Source: Bacillus testis (GTDB lineage Bacteria > Bacillota > Bacilli > Bacillales > DSM-1321). From it: a stretch of DNA of 56,685 nt. The first letter of the stretch is position 1. The number at the start of each line of letters is the position of its first letter. Under the pieces are notes generated by a model that was not told the DNA's origin, did no database searches, and worked only from the letters and a program-made list of their open reading frames with translations. Shown here one piece after another: positions 29,028 through 35,671 of this stretch. Location of the stretch: assembly GCF_001243895.1 (NCBI RefSeq), contig NZ_LN851186.1:215316-272000 (forward strand). The letters run 5' to 3'. The position numbers and the translations under genes were made by a program.

Positions 29028-30635
29028 TTGAAGAGAGCTCAAGACCTTTCGAAAACGTTTTTGCGCGGTGCTTTTATTCTTACTTTTTCAGCTGTCATCG
29101 TAAAGCTGTTGAGCGCGGTTTATAGAGTTCCGTACCAAAATATCGTTGGAGATGTCGGTTTTTATATATATCAGCAAGTGTATCCTATTTACTCGCTTGC
29201 GCTTGTTCTTTCTACATATGGATTTCCCGCAATTATTTCGAAATTGCTGGCAGAGAGCAGACCAGAACAAAAAGGCTATTCACGTGGCGACATTGTGCTG
29301 GCTTCTTGGTTTACAACGGCTGTTATTTCACTGGCCCTATTTTTGATTTTCTTTTTCGGCAGTGGGCCTATTGCAGGCCTGATGAATGATCCTGGTTTGA
29401 AGCCATCCATTAAGCTGGTTTCTTTTCTGTTCCTGCTCATCCCTTTCACTTCTATTCTGAAAGGCCTCTTTCAAGGTAGGGGAGAAATGGTCCCGACCGC
29501 GGTTTCGCAAGTGGCGGAACAATCCGTTCGTGTCGGGTTGATCTTAGTTGTGGCTATCGTCTATTACCAGTACAGCTTAACATTATATGAGGTAGCACAA
29601 GGGGCCTATCTCGGGAGCTTGGCAGGAAGTGTCATCAGTTGCCTGGTTCTGGCTTGGTATTATGCCAAAAAGCGCTCCGTGGAGCATACGAGAATCGAAA
29701 TGCCGTCGATTCAGCGCGCCTTTCCATTAATGAAGACCATTATGGTCCAGGGGTTGCTGTTTGCGGTCAGTTCGCTGATTTTAGTCTTTATTCAGTTTTT
29801 GGATGCCCTTATTTTATATCCGGAGCTCGTATCTGCCGGCATCGAGCCAGCAGAAGCCCAAAAGATGAAGGGCATCTATGACCGTGGGCAGCCGCTTCTC
29901 CACTTGGGAACCTCCGCTATTATCGCCCTGTCATTGACAGTCATCCCGCTGATTTCAAAGTATTTGCAGCAGAATAGATGGAAGGAAGTCCATTATTACA
30001 CAGAGCTTACATTCCGATTGAGCCTCATGCTCGGAACAGCGGCAGCCGTAGGTTTGTTTTGGATTGTAAAACCTGTTAATATTGCTTTGTTTACAGATGG
30101 GAACGGTAGCGTCGAGCTCTCGGTGCTGGTGGTTTCCATCCTGTTCTGTTCAATTGTGATGACAGGCATGTTCGTTCTGCAAAGCCTGGGAAAATCATTT
30201 TATTCGCTCGGCATTATTGCAGCCGGACTGGTGTTCAAAGGGATATTGATGTTCTTGCTGATCCCTTCGCTCGGCATTATGGGGGCTGCTATCTCTACAA
30301 CGTCTTCCTTCGTTGTAATGGCTCTTGCCCTCTTGTTGTTGCTTGGGCATCTTTACCGGCGGCCTTTAATCGTTCGCAGATCATTAAAAGTGATTGCATT
30401 GGCCGTTTTTCTGATGTCGATTGTTTTAGTCGGAGAAGGGATTTTATTCCATCAGATAGGGCAAAGCATAGGAGACGGGCGGATGTGGTCTTTTCTACAG
30501 GCCATCATCTCGGTGCTTACCGGCGCATTCGTGTATATTACGGCCATTCTGCGCGGCCGACTGCTATCGGAAGCGGAGTTAGCGTTGTTGCCTTTAGGGG
30601 GCAAACTAGCGCGTTTTTTGCCAAAAAAGAAATAG
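29028..30635 (+). CDS. yabM: MOP-family polysaccharide flippase (YabM, SpoVB-like)
   Basis: A 535-aa integral membrane protein with about 14 predicted hydrophobic helices, of the oligosaccharide-flippase (SpoVB/MurJ-like) family. Lipid-linked wall or spore precursors are the likely cargo. The N-terminal GAFILTFSAVIVKLLSAVYRVPYQNIVGDVGFYIYQQVYP is family-typical. The start is TTG 29028, 11 nt behind AGGGAG, giving MKRAQDLSKTFLRG. It resembles sporulation protein SpoVB, but position indicates the YabM orthologue, so the substrate is unsettled. It is 10 nt from yabN and heads yabM-yabN-rqcP. Confidence 0.88.
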   Translation: MKRAQDLSKTFLRGAFILTFSAVIVKLLSAVYRVPYQNIVGDVGFYIYQQVYPIYSLALVLSTYGFPAIISKLLAESRPEQKGYSRGDIVLASWFTTAVISLALFLIFFFGSGPIAGLMNDPGLKPSIKLVSFLFLLIPFTSILKGLFQGRGEMVPTAVSQVAEQSVRVGLILVVAIVYYQYSLTLYEVAQGAYLGSLAGSVISCLVLAWYYAKKRSVEHTRIEMPSIQRAFPLMKTIMVQGLLFAVSSLILVFIQFLDALILYPELVSAGIEPAEAQKMKGIYDRGQPLLHLGTSAIIALSLTVIPLISKYLQQNRWKEVHYYTELTFRLSLMLGTAAAVGLFWIVKPVNIALFTDGNGSVELSVLVVSILFCSIVMTGMFVLQSLGKSFYSLGIIAAGLVFKGILMFLLIPSLGIMGAAISTTSSFVVMALALLLLLGHLYRRPLIVRRSLKVIALAVFLMSIVLVGEGILFHQIGQSIGDGRMWSFLQAIISVLTGAFVYITAILRGRLLSEAELALLPLGGKLARFLPKKK

Positions 30636-30645
30636 GAGATAACAC

Positions 30646-32106
30646 ATGACACATACTATTAAAATATTGGGATTGGGTGCAGGTGATATCGATCAGCTGA
30701 CGATGGGCGTTTATAAGCAGCTACAGGCCGCTGGCTCATGCTGGACAAGAACCCTCGATCACCCTGTTATTGAAACGTTGCAAGAAGAAGGAATTAAGTT
30801 CCATAGTTTTGATTCCGTTTATGAGAAGTATGATACATTTCCGGAAGTGTATGATGAAATAAGCGATACGTTGATCTCTTTGGCAAAAGAGAAAGATATT
30901 GTTTATACGGTGCCGGGCCATCCGATGGTGGCTGAAATGACCGTGCAGCTGTTGCTATCTAAAGGACCCGAACAGGGTATAGAGATAAAGGTTGAGGGAG
31001 GGCAAAGTTTCCTCGACCCTCTATTTCAAGCGGTGAAAATGGACCCTATCGATGGATTCCAGCTTCTTGATGGGACGGCTCTTCACCGGGATGAATTGCA
31101 AATGACACAGCATTTAATCATCGGCCAGGTATACGATGGGTTCATTGCATCCAATGTAAAATTGACGCTGATGGAAAAATACAGCGATGATTACCAAGTG
31201 GCGCTTGTCACAGCAGCAGGAAGCGCAAAAGAGACAGTAAAATGGCTTCCGCTGTATGAATTGGACCGGGAAGCGGAGCTAAGCAATTTGACATCGGTAT
31301 ATGTTCCGCCGGTTAAAGAGGAAACAATGCTACTAAAAGAATTCACTCAAGCGCGAAGCATCATTGCCGCATTGCGCGGTCCTGGCGGCTGCCCTTGGGA
31401 CCAGAAGCAGACCCATGAGAGCTTGAAGAAATATCTATTGGAAGAAGCGTATGAATTATTGGATGCGATTGACCAAGATGATCCGGACGGCATGATTGGC
31501 GAGCTGGGTGACGTATTGTTGCAAGTGCTGCTGCATGCCCAAATTGCCGAGGATGAAGGGATGTTCAGTATCGAGGATGTGATAGAGTCATTGTCCGAAA
31601 AAATGATTAGAAGGCATCCACATGTGTTTGGCGACCGTACTGTCTCAAGCGTCGAGGAGGTTAAAGCGAACTGGGATGCGATCAAACAGCAAGAATCATC
31701 TTCACGTCCTGAAGCATCTTCCATCCTTGATGGAGTGGAACAATCCTTGCCGCAGCTTTTGATTGCCTACGAATACCAAAAAAGAGCCGCTAAAGTCGGT
31801 TTTGATTGGCCGGAAGCACAACAGGCATGGGAAAAAGTGAAAGAAGAAATGGAAGAGTTCCATCAAGAAGCAGTGAAGGGCGACAATCAGGATGCCCTGC
31901 AGTTAGAGTATGGCGATATCCTGTTTTCGCTTGTTAATATTGCGCGCTTCCACGGCTTATATCCGGAAGAGGCCTTATACCAAGCGAACAGAAAGTTTTT
32001 AAATCGGTTCCGCTATATTGAACAAGCCGCTGAAAAGCCGCTCAATGAATATTCTTTAGAGCAGCTTGATCAGTGGTGGAACGAAGCGAAGTTTAAAGGA
32101 CTATAA
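30646..32106 (+). CDS. yabN: YabN, tetrapyrrole methylase-MazG fusion
   Basis: A 486-aa fusion of two domains. The N-terminal tetrapyrrole-methylase fold (about 1-220) contains ILGLGAGDIDQLTMGVY and YTVPGHPMVAEMTV. The C-terminal MazG nucleoside-triphosphate pyrophosphohydrolase (about 235-486) contains GGCPWDQKQTHESLKKYLLEEAYELL, in which glutamates bind Mg2+, and IGELGDVLLQVLLHAQ. MazG enzymes clear non-canonical or stress NTPs; the partner domain's role is not known to me. The fusion is standard in Bacillus. ATG 30646 follows AGGAGAT. It is 14 nt before rqcP. Confidence 0.94.
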   Translation: MTHTIKILGLGAGDIDQLTMGVYKQLQAAGSCWTRTLDHPVIETLQEEGIKFHSFDSVYEKYDTFPEVYDEISDTLISLAKEKDIVYTVPGHPMVAEMTVQLLLSKGPEQGIEIKVEGGQSFLDPLFQAVKMDPIDGFQLLDGTALHRDELQMTQHLIIGQVYDGFIASNVKLTLMEKYSDDYQVALVTAAGSAKETVKWLPLYELDREAELSNLTSVYVPPVKEETMLLKEFTQARSIIAALRGPGGCPWDQKQTHESLKKYLLEEAYELLDAIDQDDPDGMIGELGDVLLQVLLHAQIAEDEGMFSIEDVIESLSEKMIRRHPHVFGDRTVSSVEEVKANWDAIKQQESSSRPEASSILDGVEQSLPQLLIAYEYQKRAAKVGFDWPEAQQAWEKVKEEMEEFHQEAVKGDNQDALQLEYGDILFSLVNIARFHGLYPEEALYQANRKFLNRFRYIEQAAEKPLNEYSLEQLDQWWNEAKFKGL

Positions 32107-32120
32107 AAGGGGGAAAAAAC

Positions 32121-32390
32121 ATGCGGTTAGATAAATTCCTGAAAGTATCACGATTAATTAAAAGAAGAACACTGGCTAAGGAAGTCGCGGATAAAGGACG
32201 GATCAGCATAAATGGATTGCCTGCCAAAGCGAGTTCAAATGTAAAAGTCGGCGATGAACTGTTCATTCAGTTCGGCCAGAAGCTGGTTACAGTCCGTATC
32301 GAGAAATTACAGGAGACTGTAAGGAAAGAAGAAGCTGCCGATATGTATAGTGTTGTGAAAGAAGAAAAAGTGAAGCACGAAGATTTCTAG
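32121..32390 (+). CDS. rqcP: RqcP, ribosome-associated quality control S4 protein
   Basis: An 89-aa protein (YabO), almost entirely one S4 RNA-binding domain: MRLDKFLKVSRLIKRRTLAKEVADKGRISINGLPAKASSNVKVGDELFIQFG. In B. subtilis it binds the 50S subunit with RqcH and helps add C-terminal alanine tails to stalled nascent chains. ATG 32121 is preceded by AAGGGGGAAA. It ends the yabM-yabN-rqcP run, 73 nt before yabP, where a sporulation promoter seems to begin. Confidence 0.94.
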   Translation: MRLDKFLKVSRLIKRRTLAKEVADKGRISINGLPAKASSNVKVGDELFIQFGQKLVTVRIEKLQETVRKEEAADMYSVVKEEKVKHEDF

Positions 32391-32404
32391 GATTGGGGCC
32401 ATGT

Positions 32405-32432
32405 TCTAATTTCTATCCGGCATTCATACACT
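32405..32432 (+). promoter_or_regulatory. Candidate sigma-E promoter of yabP-yabQ
   Basis: TCTAATT (32405-32411) and CATACACT (32425-32432), spaced 13 nt. The -10 fits the sigma-E consensus CATACAnT exactly and the -35 is weaker. yabP and yabQ are sigma-E genes in B. subtilis. Confidence 0.5.
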
Positions 32433-32463
32433 TGTACAAAAAGAGTGTACAGGAGGCTTTAGG

Positions 32464-32778
32464 ATGAACAACCAATTCAATGATCAAACAGATCTGAATA
32501 GAACGCGAAATACAGCACCGGAGCATGATGTTGTCATGCGTGGAAGGAAGCTGCTTGAAATAACAGGTGTCAAACAGGTTGAAAGCTTTGATAATGAAGA
32601 GTTTTTATTGGAGACAAGCATGGGCTTCCTGGCTATAAAAGGCGAAAATCTGCAGATGAAGAATCTCGATGTCGATAGCGGAATTGTATCGATCAAAGGG
32701 AAGATTTATGATCTGGTTTATGTGGATGAGCCATCAGGGGATAAAGCCAAAGGGTTCTTTGGCAAGCTGTTCAAATGA
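32464..32778 (+). CDS. yabP: Sporulation protein YabP
   Basis: A 104-aa YabP/YqfC-family protein, mother-cell-specific in B. subtilis and needed for spore cortex formation. Family-typical segments are VVMRGRKLLEITGVKQVESFDNEEFLLETSMGFLAIKGENLQMKNLDVDSG and ISIKGKIYDLVY-like VSIKGKIYDLVYVDE. It is soluble, without membrane segments. ATG 32464 follows AGGAGG; a GTACA..TGTAC inverted repeat lies just before the SD. It overlaps yabQ by 4 nt, implying coupled translation. Confidence 0.93.
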   Translation: MNNQFNDQTDLNRTRNTAPEHDVVMRGRKLLEITGVKQVESFDNEEFLLETSMGFLAIKGENLQMKNLDVDSGIVSIKGKIYDLVYVDEPSGDKAKGFFGKLFK

Positions 32779-33419
32779 CGCTGACTACACAGTTGTATAC
32801 TTTGCTGTCCATGATTGGCATGGGAGCTTGCTTTGGAGCTTCTTTAGATACGTATCAGTTATTCCTGAAAAGGCCGGTAAGAGGCAGAGTCGTTGTCTTT
32901 ATTCATGATATCCTTTTTTGGCTGGTCCAGGCGGTTGCGGTCTTCTATATTTTACTGTTCGTTAATCAAGGAGAATTGCGTTTTTATGCTTTTTTGGCGC
33001 TGGTATGCGGCTTTGCTGCTTACCAGTCGCTTTTGAAAAAAGGGTACATGCTCGTTTTGCACGCCGTTATTATATGCATAAAAGAAACGTATGCATTTTT
33101 GAAAAAGTTGCTCCATCTCTTGATCGTCAAACCGATTGTCGGCATTTTTTTGGCCATTGTTGCGATTGTGACCTTTTTGGGGAGATTACTTTTCTCTTTT
33201 TTTCGAACTATTTTGCGTATAATATGGTTGATCATCCGGGTTTTCTTTGCACCAATTGTGTGGATAATGGGGCTAATATGTAAATTATTGCCGAAACCAT
33301 TCACTACCAAAGCAATTTCGTTATATAATCGAGGTAGAGGATTTTTGAAGCGGACGAAGAATTATATACAAAGAACTTATAGAACATGGAAAAATGGGGA
33401 CAAGGATAAGAAGGAGTGA
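32775..33419 (+). CDS. yabQ: Sporulation membrane protein YabQ
   Basis: A 214-aa membrane protein that in B. subtilis localises to the outer forespore membrane and is required for cortex formation. The N-terminal half has about four hydrophobic helices (residues 5-25, 38-60, 65-90, 110-140 roughly), followed by a hydrophobic stretch and a highly basic tail (RTKNYIQRTYRTWKNGDKDKKE). ATG 32775 overlaps the yabP stop as ATGA. The gene ends just before divIC; its last bases carry the divIC SD. Confidence 0.92.
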   Translation: MTLTTQLYTLLSMIGMGACFGASLDTYQLFLKRPVRGRVVVFIHDILFWLVQAVAVFYILLFVNQGELRFYAFLALVCGFAAYQSLLKKGYMLVLHAVIICIKETYAFLKKLLHLLIVKPIVGIFLAIVAIVTFLGRLLFSFFRTILRIIWLIIRVFFAPIVWIMGLICKLLPKPFTTKAISLYNRGRGFLKRTKNYIQRTYRTWKNGDKDKKE

Positions 33420-33424
33420 AAGAA

Positions 33425-33811
33425 ATGGGAAGCTTGAAAGAAAGGAAAGTGGCTAAGATCCAATCGGAATTCGTTCAGCAACATGAGTATAGCCAACAGC
33501 TGCATACCAAGAAGAAGCGCGGATTATTTCGACGCCTTGCTGTCTTTGGAATCGGCGCGTGCATTCTTTCGGCTTTTGCGATTTCAACACTGTTCAGCCA
33601 ATCGGCGGCAATTGATAAGAAACTAGAAGAAAAACAGCAGGTGGAAAAAAAACTAGCCGATCTGAAAAAGCAGAAACAGTCGCTAGAAGAGGAAATCGTC
33701 AAATTGAATGATGATGATTACATTGCGAAAATTGCCAGAAGGGACTACTATCTTTCCCAAAAAGGTGAAGTCATTTTAAATCTTCCAAAAAAGGAAGATG
33801 GAAGTGACTAA
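33425..33811 (+). CDS. divIC: Cell division protein DivIC (FtsB-like)
   Basis: A 128-aa bitopic divisome protein. It has a short basic cytoplasmic N-terminus, one membrane helix (LAVFGIGACILSAFAISTLF, about 35-54) and an extracytoplasmic leucine/lysine-rich coiled coil (about 60-100), ending in DDYIAKIARRDYYLSQKGEVILNLP, the conserved domain that contacts FtsL and DivIB. The frame opens with GTG 33416, which lies within the AAGGAG; ATG 33425 at 8-nt spacing is preferred. Division also occurs at the sporulation septum, and the gene follows two sporulation genes. Confidence 0.94.
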   Translation: MGSLKERKVAKIQSEFVQQHEYSQQLHTKKKRGLFRRLAVFGIGACILSAFAISTLFSQSAAIDKKLEEKQQVEKKLADLKKQKQSLEEEIVKLNDDDYIAKIARRDYYLSQKGEVILNLPKKEDGSD

Positions 33812-33813
33812 TG

Positions 33814-33843
33814 TTGACACTGTTTTTTCACTTTCGTTATAAT
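33814..33843 (+). promoter_or_regulatory. yabR sigma-A promoter
   Basis: TTGACA (33814-33819) and TATAAT (33838-33843), both perfect, with an 18-nt spacer. It starts right after the divIC stop codon. Confidence 0.8.
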
Positions 33844-33891
33844 ATAAACTAAGTATGATTTTTTTCATTTTTAAGGAGGAACATTTTTTTT

Positions 33892-34347
33892 ATGTCAATC
33901 GAAGTAGGCAGCAAGTTACAAGGGAAAGTAACAGGCATTACTAAATTTGGGGCGTTCGTTGAATTGTCTGAGGGTATTACTGGTCTTGTGCATATCAGTG
34001 AAGTGGCTGACAATTATGTAAAAGATATTAACGATCACCTAAAAGTCGGCGATCAAGTAGAGGTAAAGGTTATCAACGTGGAGAAGGACGGCAAAATCGG
34101 CCTTTCCATCAAAAAAGCTAAAGATCGTCCTGAGCAATCTTATCAACCTCGCCCACAACGCCATGGCCATGGTAGAGGAGATAACCGTTCAAGAGATAAT
34201 CGCCATCGGGATAACTCTCGAGGCCCTGTAAAAGAAAACTTTGAGCAAAAAATGGCTCGTTTCCTTAAAGACAGTGAAGACCGTTTATCAACTCTAAAAC
34301 GTAGCACAGAAACGAAAAGAGGAGGCCGCGGAGGCCGACGTGGCTAA
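33892..34347 (+). CDS. yabR: S1 RNA-binding domain protein YabR
   Basis: A 151-aa protein with one N-terminal S1 domain (about 1-72: GSKLQGKVTGITKFGAFVELSEGITGLVHISEVA), similar to the S1 domain of polynucleotide phosphorylase. The rest is a disordered tail rich in Arg, Asp, His and Gly, ending in an RGG-like RGGRGGRRG. I recall the B. subtilis protein as about 128 residues, so this tail appears longer. RNA binding is expected; the function is unknown. ATG 33892 follows AAGGAGGA after 11 nt. It has its own promoter and terminator. Confidence 0.92.
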   Translation: MSIEVGSKLQGKVTGITKFGAFVELSEGITGLVHISEVADNYVKDINDHLKVGDQVEVKVINVEKDGKIGLSIKKAKDRPEQSYQPRPQRHGHGRGDNRSRDNRHRDNSRGPVKENFEQKMARFLKDSEDRLSTLKRSTETKRGGRGGRRG

Positions 34348-34409
34348 TACTTGCTGCTGATGATATAGATGGCAGTTTTTCCTTTAATCTATAGAGTAGT
34401 AGTACGATG

Positions 34410-34444
34410 AATAGACAAGTGCCTTAGGCCTTGTCTATTTTTTT
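34410..34444 (+). terminator. yabR terminator
   Basis: AATAGACAAG pairs perfectly with CTTGTCTATT around a 10-nt loop, followed by a T run. Confidence 0.88.
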
Positions 34445-34451
34445 GTACAGT

Positions 34452-34480
34452 AAAAGCCCCCATTCAAAGAATGGGGGCTG
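34452..34480 (-). terminator. Minus-strand terminator downstream of ohr
   Basis: AGCCCCCATTC pairs perfectly with GAATGGGGGCT; on the minus strand TTTTAC follows. It is separated from the ohr stop by repeat copy B. Confidence 0.75.
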
Positions 34481-34490
34481 CTGGCAGTTG

Positions 34491-34588
34491 TTTATCCCTA
34501 GGGCTCTTACTTCAATATGAAAGTGAAGACGAGCGGTATAATTGGGAAGATCAAGTGCTAGTAAGAATCCTTAACGTTTCGCTTTATT
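34491..34588 (+). repeat. Dispersed structured repeat, copy B (short form)
   Basis: It begins with tttatccct, contains gtgaagacgagcggtata and attgggaagatcaagtgcta and ends in gtttcgctttat. TCTTACT (34505-34511) pairs perfectly with AGTAAGA (34560-34566), and TCCC (34495-34498) can pair with GGGA (34544-34547). The 3' hairpin of copies A and D is missing. Its end overlaps the ohr stop codon on the other strand. Confidence 0.6.
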
Positions 34589-35009
34589 AGAGAACTTCCA
34601 ACTCTACATCAATATTGCCTTTTGTAGCCTTTGAGTAAGGACAAACCTCATGGGCTTTTTTGACAAGCTCTTCAAGTTGGCTTTTCTCTGTATTTTCATC
34701 TTTCACTTGCAATTTGACTGCCAATTTAAACCCGCCGTCGCTCTCATCTTTCAACAGGCTGACATTGGCTGTTACTTCCGGATCTAATTTTACGCCATCT
34801 TTTTTTGCCACATTTTCAAGGGCGCTTCCGAAACAGGCTGAATAGCCTGAAGCGAATAGCTGCTCTGGATTTGTTGCCTGAGGCAGTTTTTCTTTACGCG
34901 GGGTGCCAGGCATGGCTAAATTTGTATCAATCACGCCGTCAGATGATTTAACCGATCCTTCTCTGCCGCCAATCGTAGTAGCGGTTGCTGTAAATAATAG
35001 GTTAGACAT
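34587..35009 (-). CDS. ohr: Organic hydroperoxide resistance protein (Ohr/OsmC family)
   Basis: A 140-aa thiol peroxidase of the Ohr subgroup that reduces organic hydroperoxides with a reactive Cys pair. The peroxidatic cysteine is C59 in NPEQLFASGYSACF and the resolving cysteine C123 in VCPYSKATKGNIDVE. Arg16 is in IGGREG. ATG 35009 has AAAGGATG upstream on the minus strand; the longer frame has no better SD. It sits with two tRNA genes in a minus-strand island, not found here in B. subtilis as far as I recall. No OhrR gene or inverted-repeat OhrR operator is seen; a weak sigma-B-like promoter suggests an OhrB-type gene. Confidence 0.93.
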   Translation of the reverse strand: MSNLLFTATATTIGGREGSVKSSDGVIDTNLAMPGTPRKEKLPQATNPEQLFASGYSACFGSALENVAKKDGVKLDPEVTANVSLLKDESDGGFKLAVKLQVKDENTEKSQLEELVKKAHEVCPYSKATKGNIDVELEVL

Positions 35010-35064
35010 GCTATTCAACATCCTTTCTGGAATGCACTGGAAGTCTGTGCTTAGTACATGCTTT

Positions 35065-35090
35065 TTACCACATAACTCATCCGGCCAAAC
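35065..35090 (-). promoter_or_regulatory. Possible sigma-B promoter of ohr
   Basis: On the minus strand GTTTGG (35090-35085) and TGGTAA (35070-35065) are 14 nt apart, each matching four of six bases of GTTTAA and GGGTAT. ohrB of B. subtilis is sigma-B dependent. Confidence 0.3.
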
Positions 35091-35122
35091 ATAATGATTG
35101 TTTTCTCGGCAATCAAGCAAAT

Positions 35123-35152
35123 AAAAAAACCATCAGATAATCTGATGGTTTT
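35123..35152 (-). terminator. tRNA operon terminator
   Basis: ACCATCAGAT pairs perfectly with ATCTGATGGT around a 1-2-nt gap, followed on the minus strand by seven T residues. Confidence 0.88.
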
Positions 35153-35160
35153 CAAAAGGA

Positions 35161-35232
35161 TGACCCGTACGGGATTCGAACCCGTGTTACCGCCGTGAAA
35201 GGGCGGTGTCTTAACCGCTTGACCAACGGGCC
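35161..35232 (-). tRNA. tRNA-Glu (TTC)
   Basis: The minus strand reads GGCCCGTTGGTCAAGC at the 5' end, the anticodon arm CCGCCCTTTCACGGCGG with TTC, and GGTTCGAATCC in the T arm. The 72-nt gene forms a full cloverleaf. The 3' CCA is not encoded. It follows tRNA-Met in one transcript. Confidence 0.95.
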
Positions 35233-35240
35233 TTCATATA

Positions 35241-35317
35241 TGGTAGCGGCGGAGGGGATCGAACCCCCGACCTCACGGGTATGAACCGTACGCTCTAGCC
35301 AGCTGAGCTACGCCGCC
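35241..35317 (-). tRNA. tRNA-Met (CAT), elongator type
   Basis: The minus strand reads GGCGGCGTAGCTCAGC, the anticodon arm ACGGTTCATACCCGT with CAT, GGTTCGATCCC in the T arm, and an encoded CCA end. The first base pairs (G1-C72), unlike an initiator tRNA, and the sequence resembles the B. subtilis elongator tRNA-Met. It lies 8 nt ahead of tRNA-Glu. Confidence 0.93.
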
Positions 35318-35350
35318 ATTATTTTGTCGTGCTGTTCAAGCACAAGATAT

Positions 35351-35379
35351 ATCTTACCTAGGTAAATGCCATTTGTCAA
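35351..35379 (-). promoter_or_regulatory. tRNA operon sigma-A promoter
   Basis: On the minus strand TTGACA (35379-35374) and TAAGAT (35356-35351) are 17 nt apart, about 34 nt from the tRNA-Met 5' end. Confidence 0.75.
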
Positions 35380-35567
35380 CGGAAAGATAAAAAATATAAT
35401 ATTTCTGTCTTTTTGGCATGTTATGCGAAATAAAACCGGTCTATAAAATATTCATGCCTTTTTCTTTTAAATAAGGCTATTTTTCACTCTTTCTTTTAAA
35501 GGGAAAGATGATTTGTTGGGCAGCCCGACATGCTTTATGTACGTAATTGCCTTATTTAACAGAATTA

Positions 35568-35633
35568 CGTCGAACGTTTTTATTGGGTGATTTCTACATT
35601 ACGACAAAAAAAGAAGGCATGTCTCTCTATAAT
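35568..35633 (+). promoter_or_regulatory. spoIIE promoter with Spo0A boxes and 21-nt spacing
   Basis: TATAAT (35628-35633) has no sigma-A -35 at 17 nt, but ACGACA (35601-35606) lies 21 nt upstream, as in Spo0A-activated sigma-A promoters such as spoIIE of B. subtilis. CGTCGAA (35568-35574) and the reverse box TACGACA (35600-35606) each match the Spo0A heptamer TGTCGAA in six of seven bases. 35400-35560 shows nothing else clear. Confidence 0.65.
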
Positions 35634-35671
35634 GAAAAACATGATAAGTAATCTTGATAGGAGTGAAAGGA

